DNA from: an uncultured Bacteroidales bacterium
GTDB taxonomy: Bacteria > Bacteroidota > Bacteroidia > Bacteroidales > F082
Assembly (NCBI GenBank): GCA_947305795.1
Contig: CAMZEK010000015.1
Location: 1-53,595 of the forward strand
Direction: 5' to 3'
DNA: 53,595 bases
Shown: piece after piece, positions 42,833-52,506 of the stretch
Numbering within the stretch: the first letter of the stretch is position 1
Layout: each line of letters starts with the position of its first letter
The notes under the pieces: generated by a model
Database searches by the model: none
What the model was told of the DNA's origin: nothing
Seen by the model: only the letters and a program-made list of their open reading frames with translations
Made by a program: the position numbers and the translations under genes

Positions 42833-43219
42833 TTATTTTTTGTTCTTGAAAAAAAGATAAAAAACGAGTATTCCGATGAGTGTTCCAATCATGTCGGCAA
42901 TGAAATCGAACTTGTCGCCAATGCGTGAAGGGACGATGAATTCTTGCATAAGTTCCGTCAGTCCGCCATAGCAAATGCTGATGATGGTGGTGAGAAGCAA
43001 AGCTTTCCTCCGATAGGTTTTCCCATTGGAGATGAATTGTTTGCGATAGCCCCAAATGCAAAGAAAAGCGAAGCTGGCATACATAAGGATATGCACCACC
43101 TTGTCGAAGCCGATGGGGGGCTTGACCCGTGGAAAAACAGAACCCGGGATTCCTGTCAGGATGAGGATTACTATTCCGCACAGGATTCCCGGGAAGCTAT
43201 TTCTTGTCAGCTTTTCCAA
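42833..43219 (-). CDS. VanZ-like membrane protein
   Basis: A 128-residue protein with four hydrophobic segments in the VanZ-like pattern: PIGFDKVVHILMYASFAFLCIWG, ISICYGGLTELMQEFIVPSRIGDKFDFIADMIGTLIGILVFYLFF. The paired acidic/His motifs (DKVVH, ELMQ) are typical. VanZ-like proteins include a phospholipid- and teicoplanin-resistance-related family but their biochemical activity is unclear. It is 10 bases after gcvH and the two follow sprA, a gene neighbourhood shared with other Bacteroidota. Confidence 0.87.
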   Translation of the reverse strand: MEKLTRNSFPGILCGIVILILTGIPGSVFPRVKPPIGFDKVVHILMYASFAFLCIWGYRKQFISNGKTYRRKALLLTTIISICYGGLTELMQEFIVPSRIGDKFDFIADMIGTLIGILVFYLFFKNKK

Positions 43220-43229
43220 AATTCAGGCA

Positions 43230-43619
43230 TTAACCGATTTTGGCTTCGTAGGCGGCAGCGTCCATGAGGCTGTCGACTTCGGCTGGGTCGTTCACTTTGA
43301 TTTTGATGATCCATGCTTCGCCGTAGGGGTCGGAGTTGACGAGCTTGGCGTTCTCCTCATCAGCAAGGGCCTCGTTGACTTCGAGGATCTCGCCTGCAAC
43401 GGGCATAAGCAGCTCAGCGGTGGTCTTCACGGCTTCGATGGCGCCGAATTCCTCTTGTGCGTCAAGAGTTTCGCCCACGATGTCGGGGTCGACGTCGACG
43501 AAAGTGATGTCGCCGAGTTCGTGTTGTGCATAATCAGTGATGCCGACATAGGCTTCCTTACCTTCAAGGCGGATCCATTCGTCGTCGTTGGTGTACTTCA
43601 GGTTGGTTGGAATGTTCAT
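43230..43619 (-). CDS. gcvH: Glycine cleavage system H protein
   Basis: The lipoyl carrier of the glycine cleavage complex, moving the aminomethyl group between P, T and L proteins. At 129 residues it has the usual length. The lipoylation site is K65 in FGAIEAVKTTAELLMPVAGEI, and the start MNIPTNLKYTNDDEWI is the family start. gcvT, gcvP and lpd are not in the window. It lies between sprA and the vanZ-like gene. Glycine cleavage complements glyA at 30214. A weak -7-like TAATTTCG is on the minus strand at 43657-43664. Confidence 0.96.
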   Translation of the reverse strand: MNIPTNLKYTNDDEWIRLEGKEAYVGITDYAQHELGDITFVDVDPDIVGETLDAQEEFGAIEAVKTTAELLMPVAGEILEVNEALADEENAKLVNSDPYGEAWIIKIKVNDPAEVDSLMDAAAYEAKIG

Positions 43620-43702
43620 TTCTAATATGTTTTAATTAAGGTTAAAATTCGTGCCGCGAAATTACATATTTTAATGGATGCTTTCACATTTTCATGAAAA
43701 TT

Positions 43703-46700
43703 TTATTGAGCGAGATTGAATCGGATGGTGATGCCGGCGAAGGTGGATGTGGTTTTGAATGTGGTTGACACAAACGGGTCACTCAGGTCGTATTTGAAGA
43801 AGGCTTGTGCGCTCAGCCGCTGGCTGAAGGTATAGTCGGCGGTGAAGTAGATGTTGAACTTGTTTTGTCCAGCCGACACTTGGTTGTTGTTCTCGTCGAT
43901 GCGGCGGAGCACAGTTTTGTCATGCTTGAAGCCTAAGTCAACTTTCAGGATGAGGTCGTTCTTAATGGTCTTGCTGGCACCGCCAATAATCGATTTTACG
44001 GAGAAGCTAAGGTCTTTGATGCGGTAGCCCGCACCGATCACGATCTCGTTTCCGTTGACCTCGGTCAGTTGGTTGTTGGAGAAACTCATCGTCAAGTTGC
44101 GTGATTTCTTGTATTGTACGTTGGCGGTGAGCGAGTTCTGGAAGCTGAGGTCTATACCGATCAAGGGCATATATTGCTCGCTGAGCACCATTTGAGAGAT
44201 GTCGTATTTCGGGATGATGGTGTTACTGTTCTCGAAGGTCTGAATGGTGTTGTTGGGGTCGTAATAGACGTTGCTGGCCCATGAGCTGATGGCATAGCTT
44301 GACTTGTAGGAATGCGTGATGCTAATGCTCTTGAATAGTTTGGCGAGGGCGGGGAAGTTGTTGGTCAGGCCGTTATAGGTAAGGGTCCAGTTAGGTAACG
44401 GGATGCGCGGGAACGGGCTGAGGTTAATCTTTTCAGGATCCTTACCCGTGTATGCGGCGATGAAGGAGTACATCAGCACATCCGAAGAGGAGGAACCATA
44501 GCCAACCGGGAAATAATCGCCAGCGATGCTATCGTAGGCGTATTGGTTGACTTGATCGATCCACTGAGGGTTCTCTTTGGCGATACGCTCAGCGATGACT
44601 TTCCTATATTCCAAAAGGTTGTTGAACAAGGGCGAATAGGTGGAGTCGCTGGCCACAAAGGAAGTACCCCACATCAGGTAGCTCATGCTGAAACTACCAT
44701 TGTTGGTAGGCGTGAAAACCTGGAAATCGTTCAATTCCTCGCTGTAACGGAAATAGTGTTGCATGTTTTCCGAAGAGGTAAGGTTTCCGGTAAAGTCGAT
44801 TTTCAGTCCGTTGAAAGGCTCAGCGTTGACACGATAGGTGATGTTGGTGGTCTTGCGGTTGACGTAGGGGTCGCTCAGGATGGAGTCGGTGGTGAGCCAA
44901 CGGTGTTGGTCGTCAACGTCGAGGCTGTGGGCGACGGCTTTGCTGAAGATGTCGGCATCTTCCCCAAAGGAACTGCCCAATACGAAGCCGACGCCAGGTG
45001 CCCATGTGGTGCTGTTCAGCCCAATGTATTGTGCCTTGGGCATGAAGCCAGGCAACGATTGTCCGTTGGTCATCGAATAGGTACCCGACACTTTCTTAAC
45101 GAGTGTCAGCAAGCGGAGACCGTTATCAAGCACGATCTTGCCGACGTTCGTTTTGGTCTTTGTATTGGTCGAGTCAGAAACTTTCTCACCTTCTTTTTCT
45201 TTTTCATTTTCATCCTTCTTGCTCTTGCCTTTGCCGCTGTCACGGTTGTTGCTGTTGTTGTTGCGTCGTTGTGGGGTGTTGAGCTTCTTCAAGTAGTCCA
45301 CCTTATTATATAGTTTGGTGAAGTCAAGGGTGGCGTTGCCTTGGATGTTGTTGGAGTTCTCGATGGTGTTACCCAAGCGTTCCTGAATGGATAGGGCCGA
45401 GGCGGTCCAGCTGTAAGTGCCTTGGTAGTTGGCACTGGCGTTGATCCAGTTGAGGATGGGAATCTTGTTGATAGGCAGGGTGTAGCTGGCGTTGAAGTTT
45501 TGCTGGAAGCGCGACATGGAGCCGAGGTGCTTTAACTCGTTTTTGATGGTGTCTTGGTATTTATTCCACGTTTCGGGATCCTTGCTCTTGTCAACGTAGC
45601 CAGCAGGCTCATAGATGTAGGCTTGAGCCTGGGCAGAATAGTCGAAGGTAAGCGCGCGGGTGAGGTCGTAGCGTACTTGGTAGTTGCGTGTCCAATCCCA
45701 TTGCTTTGAGTAGGTCGGCTCAATGTTGATAAGACCGGCACTCTTGTTGCGCAACTCCCTCTCGGAGAAGTATCGATACATCTCGGTGTTGAAGGTGATG
45801 CTCTTTGGCGCGTAGAAGAAGTTGATATCCTTGAAGATTTGCATGGCGGGTTTTGAAGCCCATTTGGCTTTGGCAAAAGGTTCTACGGGCTTGGGGTTGC
45901 CAGCATAATTATAGCCTAAGCCGCCACGATAGGTTTTTATATCATAATACTTAATGTCGGTATTTTCTTGATAGGTCTCGCTGTAAGAGAAGGACAGGTT
46001 GAAGTTCTCGATGTCATAGATGTGTACCCGAGGCATGTTGCTGCGTCCGCCGAGGCCTTTGTTGGGATCTCTACCGTTGTCTTTCTTCTCTTCTTGTTTT
46101 GCACCGTCGTCTTCACCTCTTTTTTTCTTTTTGTTGGCCACGCGTTCTTTCCTGACATTCATGAAGTTGATGTTTTTGTATCGCGTGAAGTCGTGGATGG
46201 AGGACATTAAGCTGTCACGTTCTGTTTGGGTGTTAAGTGCATTGAGCGCATCGGTGAGCTTGATGTCGGGGTCGTATGGATTGTAGAGCGGGGTGGTCTT
46301 GGTCTCGCCATAGTCGACGTGCATCGGTATTTTAAGGCCGGTGTTCTCGAAGAACTTGCCCAATTCGAGGTCGGTGGAAACGGCGAAGGCCGAGTTGGCC
46401 TCAAACTCATTGCTGGTGATGTCGCTGTCCAAGGCACCGAAGCCGGCTGAGCTGTAGGATCCAGTCAAGGTCATGCGGCCAAGGTCGGCCAAAGTGGCCT
46501 CAAGGCGTCCTGTGGCAGCCATGCCTCCATTGCTACTCAATTCAGTGAGACGCAACTCGTTGACCCAAACCACGGCACTCTTTGGCTGACCGTCATCTTC
46601 ACTGTTGAGGTTCTGGCGTTTCGGGTTGCGGATACCGATCATTATGGCTTCTACGTCGCTGATGCTGGGATTACCAATCACTTTGATGGTGTGGTAGTAG

Positions 46701-49700
46701 TCCTTGCCGTCAACATTGCCTTTTTTCGTTTTTTCAGAATAGATATAGTTGAGCCTGACGTTGCTATTGGGCTGATTCATGGCTTCGTTGCGTCGCGATT
46801 TGACGTTTACGAAGTCTTCCAAAAGGATGTCCAACTCGTTGATTTCTGGCCAAATACCATCCTTGTTGGTGTAGGAAGTGCCCCATGGCGTGACTTTCAG
46901 CGGAATCTCGTATTCATAATAGTTTTCAGTGAAGTCGGTACCAATACGCATAAAGACGGTGAGGTCTTGGTCTTCGAGTGGGCTGTCCTCATGGGCAGCT
47001 TCAGCATGGACGAACATCTTCAGATATTTGTATTGCCGCAGGTCGAAGTCGGCGGTTTTGTATATGGCACGACCGTCTCCGTCGGAAAGGTTTTGGACCG
47101 TCATTTGCAGCGATTGTTCGTTGATTCGGGTGACTTGCGAGATGCCGATGACTTGCTCTTGTTGGATGCCGGGAGGGATGACGTAAGGCACAGGCTGACG
47201 ACGGCTGTTCTCCTCAATGTTGACCGCCGAGATGTCGAAGGTGGTTTCGTTGGTCACATCATCGGGTTGGTATTCACCAGGAGCTTGGATGCTTTGCGAG
47301 TAGGTACGCCATTCTCCTCTGACGAGGTCCAAAGTGGCGAAACGCAGTACGATGGGACGTTGGAATTCGTTGACAAACATTCTCATGAAGCGGATGGACG
47401 AGAAGTCATCGATATGGCCGACAACTTTGTCAGGTTGCTTGATGGGAATGCGGAACTGATACCATGTGCAGCTCCCGATATGGCTGTTGGGCAGACTGAT
47501 GCTGGTGGCTTCGAAGATGTCGGCGATGTGGTTCTGGCCAACGACCATCTTGGCAGGGTCCAGGTCGATGACATATTGGTAGTAGCGTTCCGACTCGTTC
47601 AGCGTGTTGTCGTTGTTGATGTCTTCCACGTTGGGCATCGACGAGTTGCTGTTGATGTAGGTCTCGTTTTGTTGCATGTCGCTGGGCGAGTTGCCATCTT
47701 GCCCGTTGAATTGCTTGTAGCGGTAAAGGATGCTACCGTATTTTTCATCTGTCGAATTGTCCCATTCCGTGGAGCGGAAATAATGGAAATTGTCGCCCGA
47801 GGGGTCGTCGTAGGCATTGGTATAGGCCGTCGAGCTTTCGCCAAAGTAGTCTTTGATGACGTTCAAATAGGAGTCCTCGAAGAAGGAGCGTTCATCTTCA
47901 TCGCGCAAGCCATCGAAGCCGACGTCTTGGTATTGACGGGCAGTTGATTCGTTGTTGAACGTACCCACCAAGTCTTGCAGGGTCGGCACACGGCCCCAGA
48001 TGGTAGTGTCTACGTTGACGACATCTTCGTTGGTGGGCAGGCCGTTCTCATAGAATTTTCTGCCGTCGCGGAGGATGTCTTCTGAGATGTCGCCAAGGTT
48101 GATGTAGAGTTTGCCGGGGTTGTTGGCATATTCTTCATCAGCGAAGGGATCCATCAGCCAGAACTCGATATATTCGATGTTGGTAGCTTCGAAGTCGGTC
48201 GACTCCATCTTGCGCATGATACCAGCCCAACGGCTGCTTGGGTTGTTGAGTTTGCCGTCCTCATTGATACCGGCCGAATATTGCGTAGGAACCACGTCGT
48301 AGTTGTAGGGACCTCTTTCTTCGGGATAATAGGCGAGGTTGAGTACCGAGATGTTAGTGGGCGTTCCTGCTTCGATATCACGGTTGGGGAAGATTTCGGT
48401 TTCAAGCACCTGTCTGACCGAGTTTTTGGAAAGCTCTTCTGTCGTGACGTTGTGGGGGCGCGTGTTGGTGTAGGAGTCGTAGAACACGGAGTTGTCGATG
48501 ACGTACCAAGCTAATTTCGCGCGGTTCATGCCATAGGCCAAACCCGTGCCAGCGGCGGCTTCAGGGAAGAGGTCGCGTTGGTTTTGTGGCGTGCTGGCCA
48601 TGGCCCATGCGGTGGGCAGCCTCAGATCGATGGTTGACTTCGAGCCTTCAAAATCGTCGATGTAAGAGGTACCTCTCTCGCTGGCCGACCTAGAGAGACC
48701 GGGAATGAAGCGGGCAAACTCGCCGTCCACTCTGATGCGTGAGGGAGCTTTGGTGCTGATGCCAGGCAGCGCGTTGATGAAGGTCGTCAGCCATCGGGCT
48801 TCACTGTTGTAACTCAAGTCGGCGCCATAGATGGTGTTGGCAATGGCTTCCTCGCCGTAGTTGATTTTTTGGGTATATGATTTCTCGCCGAGGTAAAGCA
48901 CAGTTCCGCCGATGTGGAAGTCCTGGTTGAATTCATGCTCGACACGTGTGCCTAAGAAAGTCTTCTTTAACGCACTGAAACCTGAATTGGATTCCAAGGC
49001 GATATTGATGGGTGTGCCGCTGTTGAGGATGCCTTCATTGATAATGGTTACGCGGCCCAAGGTGTAGTCTACGGTATAGTCTACGTTTTCAACCAATTGT
49101 GCACCACCTGCCGTGACGGTCACCGAACCTTGCGCCACGTTCATCGCGTTCAGGCTGATTTCGCTGCCCGACTGCGACGAATAGTAGCCTTGCAGGCTGA
49201 ACTTGTTCTTCTCTGAATACTGCTCGGCGGAGGTTTTGGTCATCGTGTAAAGTGAGTCGTAAGCGTATTTTGCGGCCAAGTCAGGCTCGTCGGGGAAAAT
49301 CTTGGTTCGGATGTGTTTGCCGAAAGGCTCCAGGACGGGGAAGAAGATGCGTCCGTTCGACGAGTTGATGGTACCGCCTTGTGTGGCAGCATGGTCCAAG
49401 AAGTCAAACACACCGTCGCCGCCTGGGGCAGGGTTGTTTTGTGTGGTCAGATTGTCAAGTCCCATCAGGTGGAGCAGCGACACGCCTTTCACCGAGCCTT
49501 CCGTGAAGTAGCCGATGGGCGTGCTGTTGGAGTTGCCGTTGTAGAAGATGTACATCATAAAGTCGGACGAGCTGACCTGATAAGCCCTGAAGTTGTAGAC
49601 GTTCTTCATCATCAGGTTCCAGATGGGCATTTTCGTGTTGACGGTTGTTCCTCTCAACAGCTTGGTCACCAACACATTGGGCGTGTTGATGCCTTGATCG

Positions 49701-51175
49701 GAGAACTCACCTACCTGATAGACTTCGTCAGAGCCTACGATGGTGTACTGGTAGGCCACAGCCAAAGTTTGGTTGGCGTTGAGTGTGACATTCAGTGAGA
49801 TGAAGCCTAATTTCGAGTTGAGTGAGAATTCAGTGTTGCTCAGTTTGCGGGCGTTCTCGATTTTCTCGAAGTCACGACCCGAGACCATGTAGCCCGACCT
49901 GCCAATACGCAACGGGTCGTTGCTCATGTAGTTGGTTACCGAGCTGATGTTGCGGATTTGGGTAGTGTCCATGCGGGTCAGCAAGTTGTTGGCCGCATTG
50001 CGTGGATAAACTGTGTTGATGCTGGAAGGGGTTACTTCGCTGTTATAGATCCACGCGTCGGTGCCTTCGCCCAAATCGCCGAGAGCAAGGATGTTACGTG
50101 TGTTTTGGGTGGATGTATTGGTGTTGGTAATCCACACTTCAATCTTAGTGATATTGATGCCCGAGGTTATGGTGGGTAGGGTGGAGAGGGCTTCTTCATA
50201 GTGGTCGCGGAAATACTGACTGAGGAAGAAGTGGCGGTTTTCTTCGTAGTCGAGGCAGCTCAGCTCGAAGTCGTTGGTTTGCGCGCCGCCTTGCACAGTG
50301 ATGTTTTGCGATTCGCTTTCCTGATAGGAGACGATGGAGGAGATGGTGGTGTTGCCAAACTTGAGTTTCGATTTGATACCGAACAGTTGCTGCGTGCCAG
50401 TGATGAGGGTGCTGTTCAGCGGGAAGCTGACGTTACCGGCCTCAAGTAATTGGATGATTTCGTCTTCCTTGCCTTCGTATTTCAGGGCCAATTTATCTTG
50501 GTAATTGAAAGTGGCCTTGGTGTTCTTGTTGATGTTGAAGTTGATTTTGTCGCCGATTTTGGCCATCACGTTGAGCTGGATGTTGGGATCCATCTCGAAG
50601 TTGGTGTTACGCTGTTGTCGTTTGCTTCGCGAAGAGTCTTCACGGTAGTTGTGCTTGATGCCGAAGGTGAGGTCGACAGAACCTTGTGGGCGGATGTCAA
50701 CGGTGTTGCTGCCGAAGATGGTCTCAAAAGCCTTGCCGCCGATGAACATGGGTGGGATGATGGAATTGCCGTTGGTGGTGGAACGTGCGTTTTGGCTACG
50801 GCGTTCCTTCCAGTATTCCATGATGCCTTTTTTGCTCTGATACTCAAGGTATTCATTCTCGGTCATGGTGGTCGGCGTGTCGTAATAGAAGTCGCCGATG
50901 CGGCGCTTGAAAGTGTATTGCTTTGTGATGGGGTCGTAGATGATTTCAGTGTTAAAGTTCGAGGGGTCGCTAAGGTAGAACGGCGATTGGTTGTGCAGGT
51001 CTTCCATGGGGTTGCCCGTGTTGACAGGGATGGGATAGAGGAGTTTGGTAGTATCGGGGTCGTCAGGGAAGGCGGATGGGGTAGGAATATAATGCCATGA
51101 ATCGGCCACGGCCATTCGTGCTAAAGGCAAGGCAGCCATGACCGCAATTAGGCAAAGGATGATATGTCGTTTCAT
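43703..51175 (-). CDS. sprA: Type IX secretion translocon protein SprA/Sov
   Basis: The giant outer-membrane barrel through which type IX substrates, including probably the three sorting-tail proteins in this window, leave the cell. The 2490-residue length fits SprA/Sov. A signal peptide (1-24, ending RMAVADS) is followed by the family N terminus: LHNQSPFYLSDPSNFNTEI, YTFKRRIGDFYYDTPTTMTENEYLEYQ. Internal blocks such as GNVSFPLNSTLITGTQQLFGIKSKLKFG, TSYIDDFEGSKSTIDLRLPTAW and EYIEFWLMDPF are characteristic, and the C terminus is barrel-like (FKTTSTFAGITIRFNLAQ). Two charged low-complexity loops occur: RVANKKKKRGEDDGAKQEEKKD (about residues 1675-1700) and an Asn/Lys/Glu-rich stretch (about 1965-2005). 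The ATG at 51175 is preferred to a TTG four codons upstream. It is 23 bases after ruvA. Confidence 0.95.
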   Translation of the reverse strand: MKRHIILCLIAVMAALPLARMAVADSWHYIPTPSAFPDDPDTTKLLYPIPVNTGNPMEDLHNQSPFYLSDPSNFNTEIIYDPITKQYTFKRRIGDFYYDTPTTMTENEYLEYQSKKGIMEYWKERRSQNARSTTNGNSIIPPMFIGGKAFETIFGSNTVDIRPQGSVDLTFGIKHNYREDSSRSKRQQRNTNFEMDPNIQLNVMAKIGDKINFNINKNTKATFNYQDKLALKYEGKEDEIIQLLEAGNVSFPLNSTLITGTQQLFGIKSKLKFGNTTISSIVSYQESESQNITVQGGAQTNDFELSCLDYEENRHFFLSQYFRDHYEEALSTLPTITSGINITKIEVWITNTNTSTQNTRNILALGDLGEGTDAWIYNSEVTPSSINTVYPRNAANNLLTRMDTTQIRNISSVTNYMSNDPLRIGRSGYMVSGRDFEKIENARKLSNTEFSLNSKLGFISLNVTLNANQTLAVAYQYTIVGSDEVYQVGEFSDQGINTPNVLVTKLLRGTTVNTKMPIWNLMMKNVYNFRAYQVSSSDFMMYIFYNGNSNSTPIGYFTEGSVKGVSLLHLMGLDNLTTQNNPAPGGDGVFDFLDHAATQGGTINSSNGRIFFPVLEPFGKHIRTKIFPDEPDLAAKYAYDSLYTMTKTSAEQYSEKNKFSLQGYYSSQSGSEISLNAMNVAQGSVTVTAGGAQLVENVDYTVDYTLGRVTIINEGILNSGTPINIALESNSGFSALKKTFLGTRVEHEFNQDFHIGGTVLYLGEKSYTQKINYGEEAIANTIYGADLSYNSEARWLTTFINALPGISTKAPSRIRVDGEFARFIPGLSRSASERGTSYIDDFEGSKSTIDLRLPTAWAMASTPQNQRDLFPEAAAGTGLAYGMNRAKLAWYVIDNSVFYDSYTNTRPHNVTTEELSKNSVRQVLETEIFPNRDIEAGTPTNISVLNLAYYPEERGPYNYDVVPTQYSAGINEDGKLNNPSSRWAGIMRKMESTDFEATNIEYIEFWLMDPFADEEYANNPGKLYINLGDISEDILRDGRKFYENGLPTNEDVVNVDTTIWGRVPTLQDLVGTFNNESTARQYQDVGFDGLRDEDERSFFEDSYLNVIKDYFGESSTAYTNAYDDPSGDNFHYFRSTEWDNSTDEKYGSILYRYKQFNGQDGNSPSDMQQNETYINSNSSMPNVEDINNDNTLNESERYYQYVIDLDPAKMVVGQNHIADIFEATSISLPNSHIGSCTWYQFRIPIKQPDKVVGHIDDFSSIRFMRMFVNEFQRPIVLRFATLDLVRGEWRTYSQSIQAPGEYQPDDVTNETTFDISAVNIEENSRRQPVPYVIPPGIQQEQVIGISQVTRINEQSLQMTVQNLSDGDGRAIYKTADFDLRQYKYLKMFVHAEAAHEDSPLEDQDLTVFMRIGTDFTENYYEYEIPLKVTPWGTSYTNKDGIWPEINELDILLEDFVNVKSRRNEAMNQPNSNVRLNYIYSEKTKKGNVDGKDYYHTIKVIGNPSISDVEAIMIGIRNPKRQNLNSEDDGQPKSAVVWVNELRLTELSSNGGMAATGRLEATLADLGRMTLTGSYSSAGFGALDSDITSNEFEANSAFAVSTDLELGKFFENTGLKIPMHVDYGETKTTPLYNPYDPDIKLTDALNALNTQTERDSLMSSIHDFTRYKNINFMNVRKERVANKKKKRGEDDGAKQEEKKDNGRDPNKGLGGRSNMPRVHIYDIENFNLSFSYSETYQENTDIKYYDIKTYRGGLGYNYAGNPKPVEPFAKAKWASKPAMQIFKDINFFYAPKSITFNTEMYRYFSERELRNKSAGLINIEPTYSKQWDWTRNYQVRYDLTRALTFDYSAQAQAYIYEPAGYVDKSKDPETWNKYQDTIKNELKHLGSMSRFQQNFNASYTLPINKIPILNWINASANYQGTYSWTASALSIQERLGNTIENSNNIQGNATLDFTKLYNKVDYLKKLNTPQRRNNNSNNRDSGKGKSKKDENEKEKEGEKVSDSTNTKTKTNVGKIVLDNGLRLLTLVKKVSGTYSMTNGQSLPGFMPKAQYIGLNSTTWAPGVGFVLGSSFGEDADIFSKAVAHSLDVDDQHRWLTTDSILSDPYVNRKTTNITYRVNAEPFNGLKIDFTGNLTSSENMQHYFRYSEELNDFQVFTPTNNGSFSMSYLMWGTSFVASDSTYSPLFNNLLEYRKVIAERIAKENPQWIDQVNQYAYDSIAGDYFPVGYGSSSSDVLMYSFIAAYTGKDPEKINLSPFPRIPLPNWTLTYNGLTNNFPALAKLFKSISITHSYKSSYAISSWASNVYYDPNNTIQTFENSNTIIPKYDISQMVLSEQYMPLIGIDLSFQNSLTANVQYKKSRNLTMSFSNNQLTEVNGNEIVIGAGYRIKDLSFSVKSIIGGASKTIKNDLILKVDLGFKHDKTVLRRIDENNNQVSAGQNKFNIYFTADYTFSQRLSAQAFFKYDLSDPFVSTTFKTTSTFAGITIRFNLAQ

Positions 51176-51198
51176 TATGCGATTCAAAAATTGTTGTA

Positions 51199-51780
51199 TT
51201 ACAATACTTTAAGTGCCTCTTTAATCAGCGTCTCGACGTTGGCCTCGGGCATTTGCTTAAGCAGTTTGTCCAAAGCTTTGTCGACGGCAGCTTTGCTGAA
51301 GCCCAATATCGTCAATGCTGATAACGCCTCATTCTTGATTGTATTGTCTGGAGCGGCAAAAATTTCCGTCGGGAAGTCATTTTTCTTCAGTTTGTCTTTC
51401 AAATCGATGACGATGCGCTGGGCAGTCTTGGCGCCGATGCCTTTTACGGCTTGGATGGTTTTCACGTCTTCGTTAACGATGGCGTTGCTCAACTCGTTGA
51501 CAGTTAGTGAACTGAGAATGAGTCGTGCCGTGTTGCAGCCTACGCCCGACACTGAGATGAGCAGTTCGAACAGGTCGCGTTCCTTGGCGGTGAAAAAACC
51601 AAAAAGATGATGGGCGTCTTCCAGGATTTGCTCGTGGACGAACAGTCTGACATCCTCTTTCTCGCCGATGGCGGTGAAGGTGTTCAGCGTAATGTTGATG
51701 AAATAGCCGATGCCACTGTTGTCGAGAATGACGTAGGTGGGCGATTTTTCGGCTACTTTCCCTGATATGAAGGCGTACAT
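51199..51780 (-). CDS. ruvA: Holliday junction branch-migration protein RuvA
   Basis: Binds Holliday junctions and guides the RuvB motor. The 193-residue form starts MYAFISGKVAEKSPTYVILDNSGIGYFINI, the family start, so longer open frame upstream is ignored. It has the N-terminal OB fold (1-63), tandem helix-hairpin-helix motifs (LFELLISVSGVGCNTARLIL, IQAVKGIGAKTAQRIVIDLK) and a C-terminal domain III (EALSALTILGFSKAAVDKAL) that contacts RuvB. It is directly upstream of sprA, an arrangement seen across Bacteroidota. Confidence 0.96.
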   Translation of the reverse strand: MYAFISGKVAEKSPTYVILDNSGIGYFINITLNTFTAIGEKEDVRLFVHEQILEDAHHLFGFFTAKERDLFELLISVSGVGCNTARLILSSLTVNELSNAIVNEDVKTIQAVKGIGAKTAQRIVIDLKDKLKKNDFPTEIFAAPDNTIKNEALSALTILGFSKAAVDKALDKLLKQMPEANVETLIKEALKVL

Positions 51781-51804
51781 TTGGGTGTAAATTGGATTAA
51801 ACTG

Positions 51805-51812
51805 CAAAAGTA
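51805..51812 (-). promoter_or_regulatory. -7 element for ruvA-sprA
   Basis: The minus strand reads TACTTTTG then CAGT, 25 bases before the ruvA ATG. It follows the terminator of the Cys-rich lipoprotein gene and confirms the shorter ruvA start. Confidence 0.5.
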
Positions 51813-51845
51813 CGAAAAATGAAGATAGGGGAAACAAATCTGCAT

Positions 51846-51874
51846 AAAAAAAGAGGGCTTCGGCCCTCTTTTTT
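51846..51874. terminator. Bidirectional terminator with cUUCGg loop after the Cys-rich lipoprotein gene
   Basis: AGAGGGC and GCCCTCT form a 7-bp GC-rich stem around a TTCG tetraloop, extended by A- and T-runs on both sides. It stops the upstream lipoprotein transcript before the ruvA promoter. Confidence 0.88.
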
Positions 51875-51894
51875 GATGTTTTGTTATGCAAATC

Positions 51895-52455
51895 TTATTT
51901 GCTGTGTTGGCACTGATGGCCTTCTTCGCCTTCGTGTTGGCACTTGTGACCTTCTTCACCTTCGTGCTTGCAGCAGCTCTTCTCACCGCCGCAACCTTCG
52001 AGGCGTTTCAGGATGAGGTCTTTCTGCTCGTCAACAGTCAAGTTGGCGAAGTTGTCCCAAGCGGCCTTCATCTGCTCGCACTGAGCCTTCATTTCGGCGC
52101 ATTTTTTCTCGCATTCAGCTTTGGCTTCTTCGGTCATTTCGGCCATTTTCTTCTCGCATTCTTCCTTGCCTTCCTTGCAGCAGGCTTTGGCTTCGGCCTC
52201 GCACTCAGCCTTCTTGGCGTCCATTTGGGCAAACATTTCGTAAGCCTTCTTGTTCAATTCAGCCTTGGCTTCGTCAGTCATGGTTTCCCACTTGGCAAAT
52301 TCAGCCTTGAACGCTTCCATGGGGCATTCGTGCTTTTGCTCGCAGGCTTCCGTTTGAGCGGGAGCTGGAGTCTCGGTTTCCTGTTGCTTAGGAGTGTTGT
52401 TGCAGGCGACCATAAAGAGGCTGGCCAGACCTAAAGTTAAGAATAACTTCTTCAT
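51895..52455 (-). CDS. Cys/His-rich helical lipoprotein, putative metal binder
   Basis: A 186-residue predicted lipoprotein of unknown function. The signal peptide ends in lipobox MVAC (Cys18), which fixes the ATG at 52455. The mature chain has about 14 further cysteines. A Gln/Glu/Thr/Pro linker (19-45) precedes a long charged helix (about 48-150) with cysteines as AEC, KACC, EEC, KKC and AQC. The tail holds GCGGEKSCCKHEGEEG and two tandem 10-residue units, HEGEEGHKCQ and HEGEEGHQCQ. The spacing of Cys and His suggests metal binding (copper, zinc or nickel) or a redox buffer at the envelope, but no family is recognised. It has its own promoter (-7 at 52507-52514, with a -33 match) and terminator. 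Confidence 0.8.
   Translation of the reverse strand: MKKLFLTLGLASLFMVACNNTPKQQETETPAPAQTEACEQKHECPMEAFKAEFAKWETMTDEAKAELNKKAYEMFAQMDAKKAECEAEAKACCKEGKEECEKKMAEMTEEAKAECEKKCAEMKAQCEQMKAAWDNFANLTVDEQKDLILKRLEGCGGEKSCCKHEGEEGHKCQHEGEEGHQCQHSK
51907..51966 (-). repeat. Tandem 30-bp repeat encoding HEGEEGH(K/Q)CQ twice
   Basis: Two adjacent 30-bp units in the 3' end of the Cys/His-rich lipoprotein gene encode ten-residue copies that differ at one residue. Silent differences between the units show that the duplication is not brand new. Confidence 0.85.
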
Positions 52456-52506
52456 TTTTAATGAGTTTAATGTTGTTATTTGATATTTTTCTCTATTTTG
52501 AGCGTG

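Noticed and set aside
46691..47947. 418-residue open frame opposite sprA
   Set aside because: Val/Asp-rich translation typical of an antisense shadow; the sprA frame is continuous and recognisable here.
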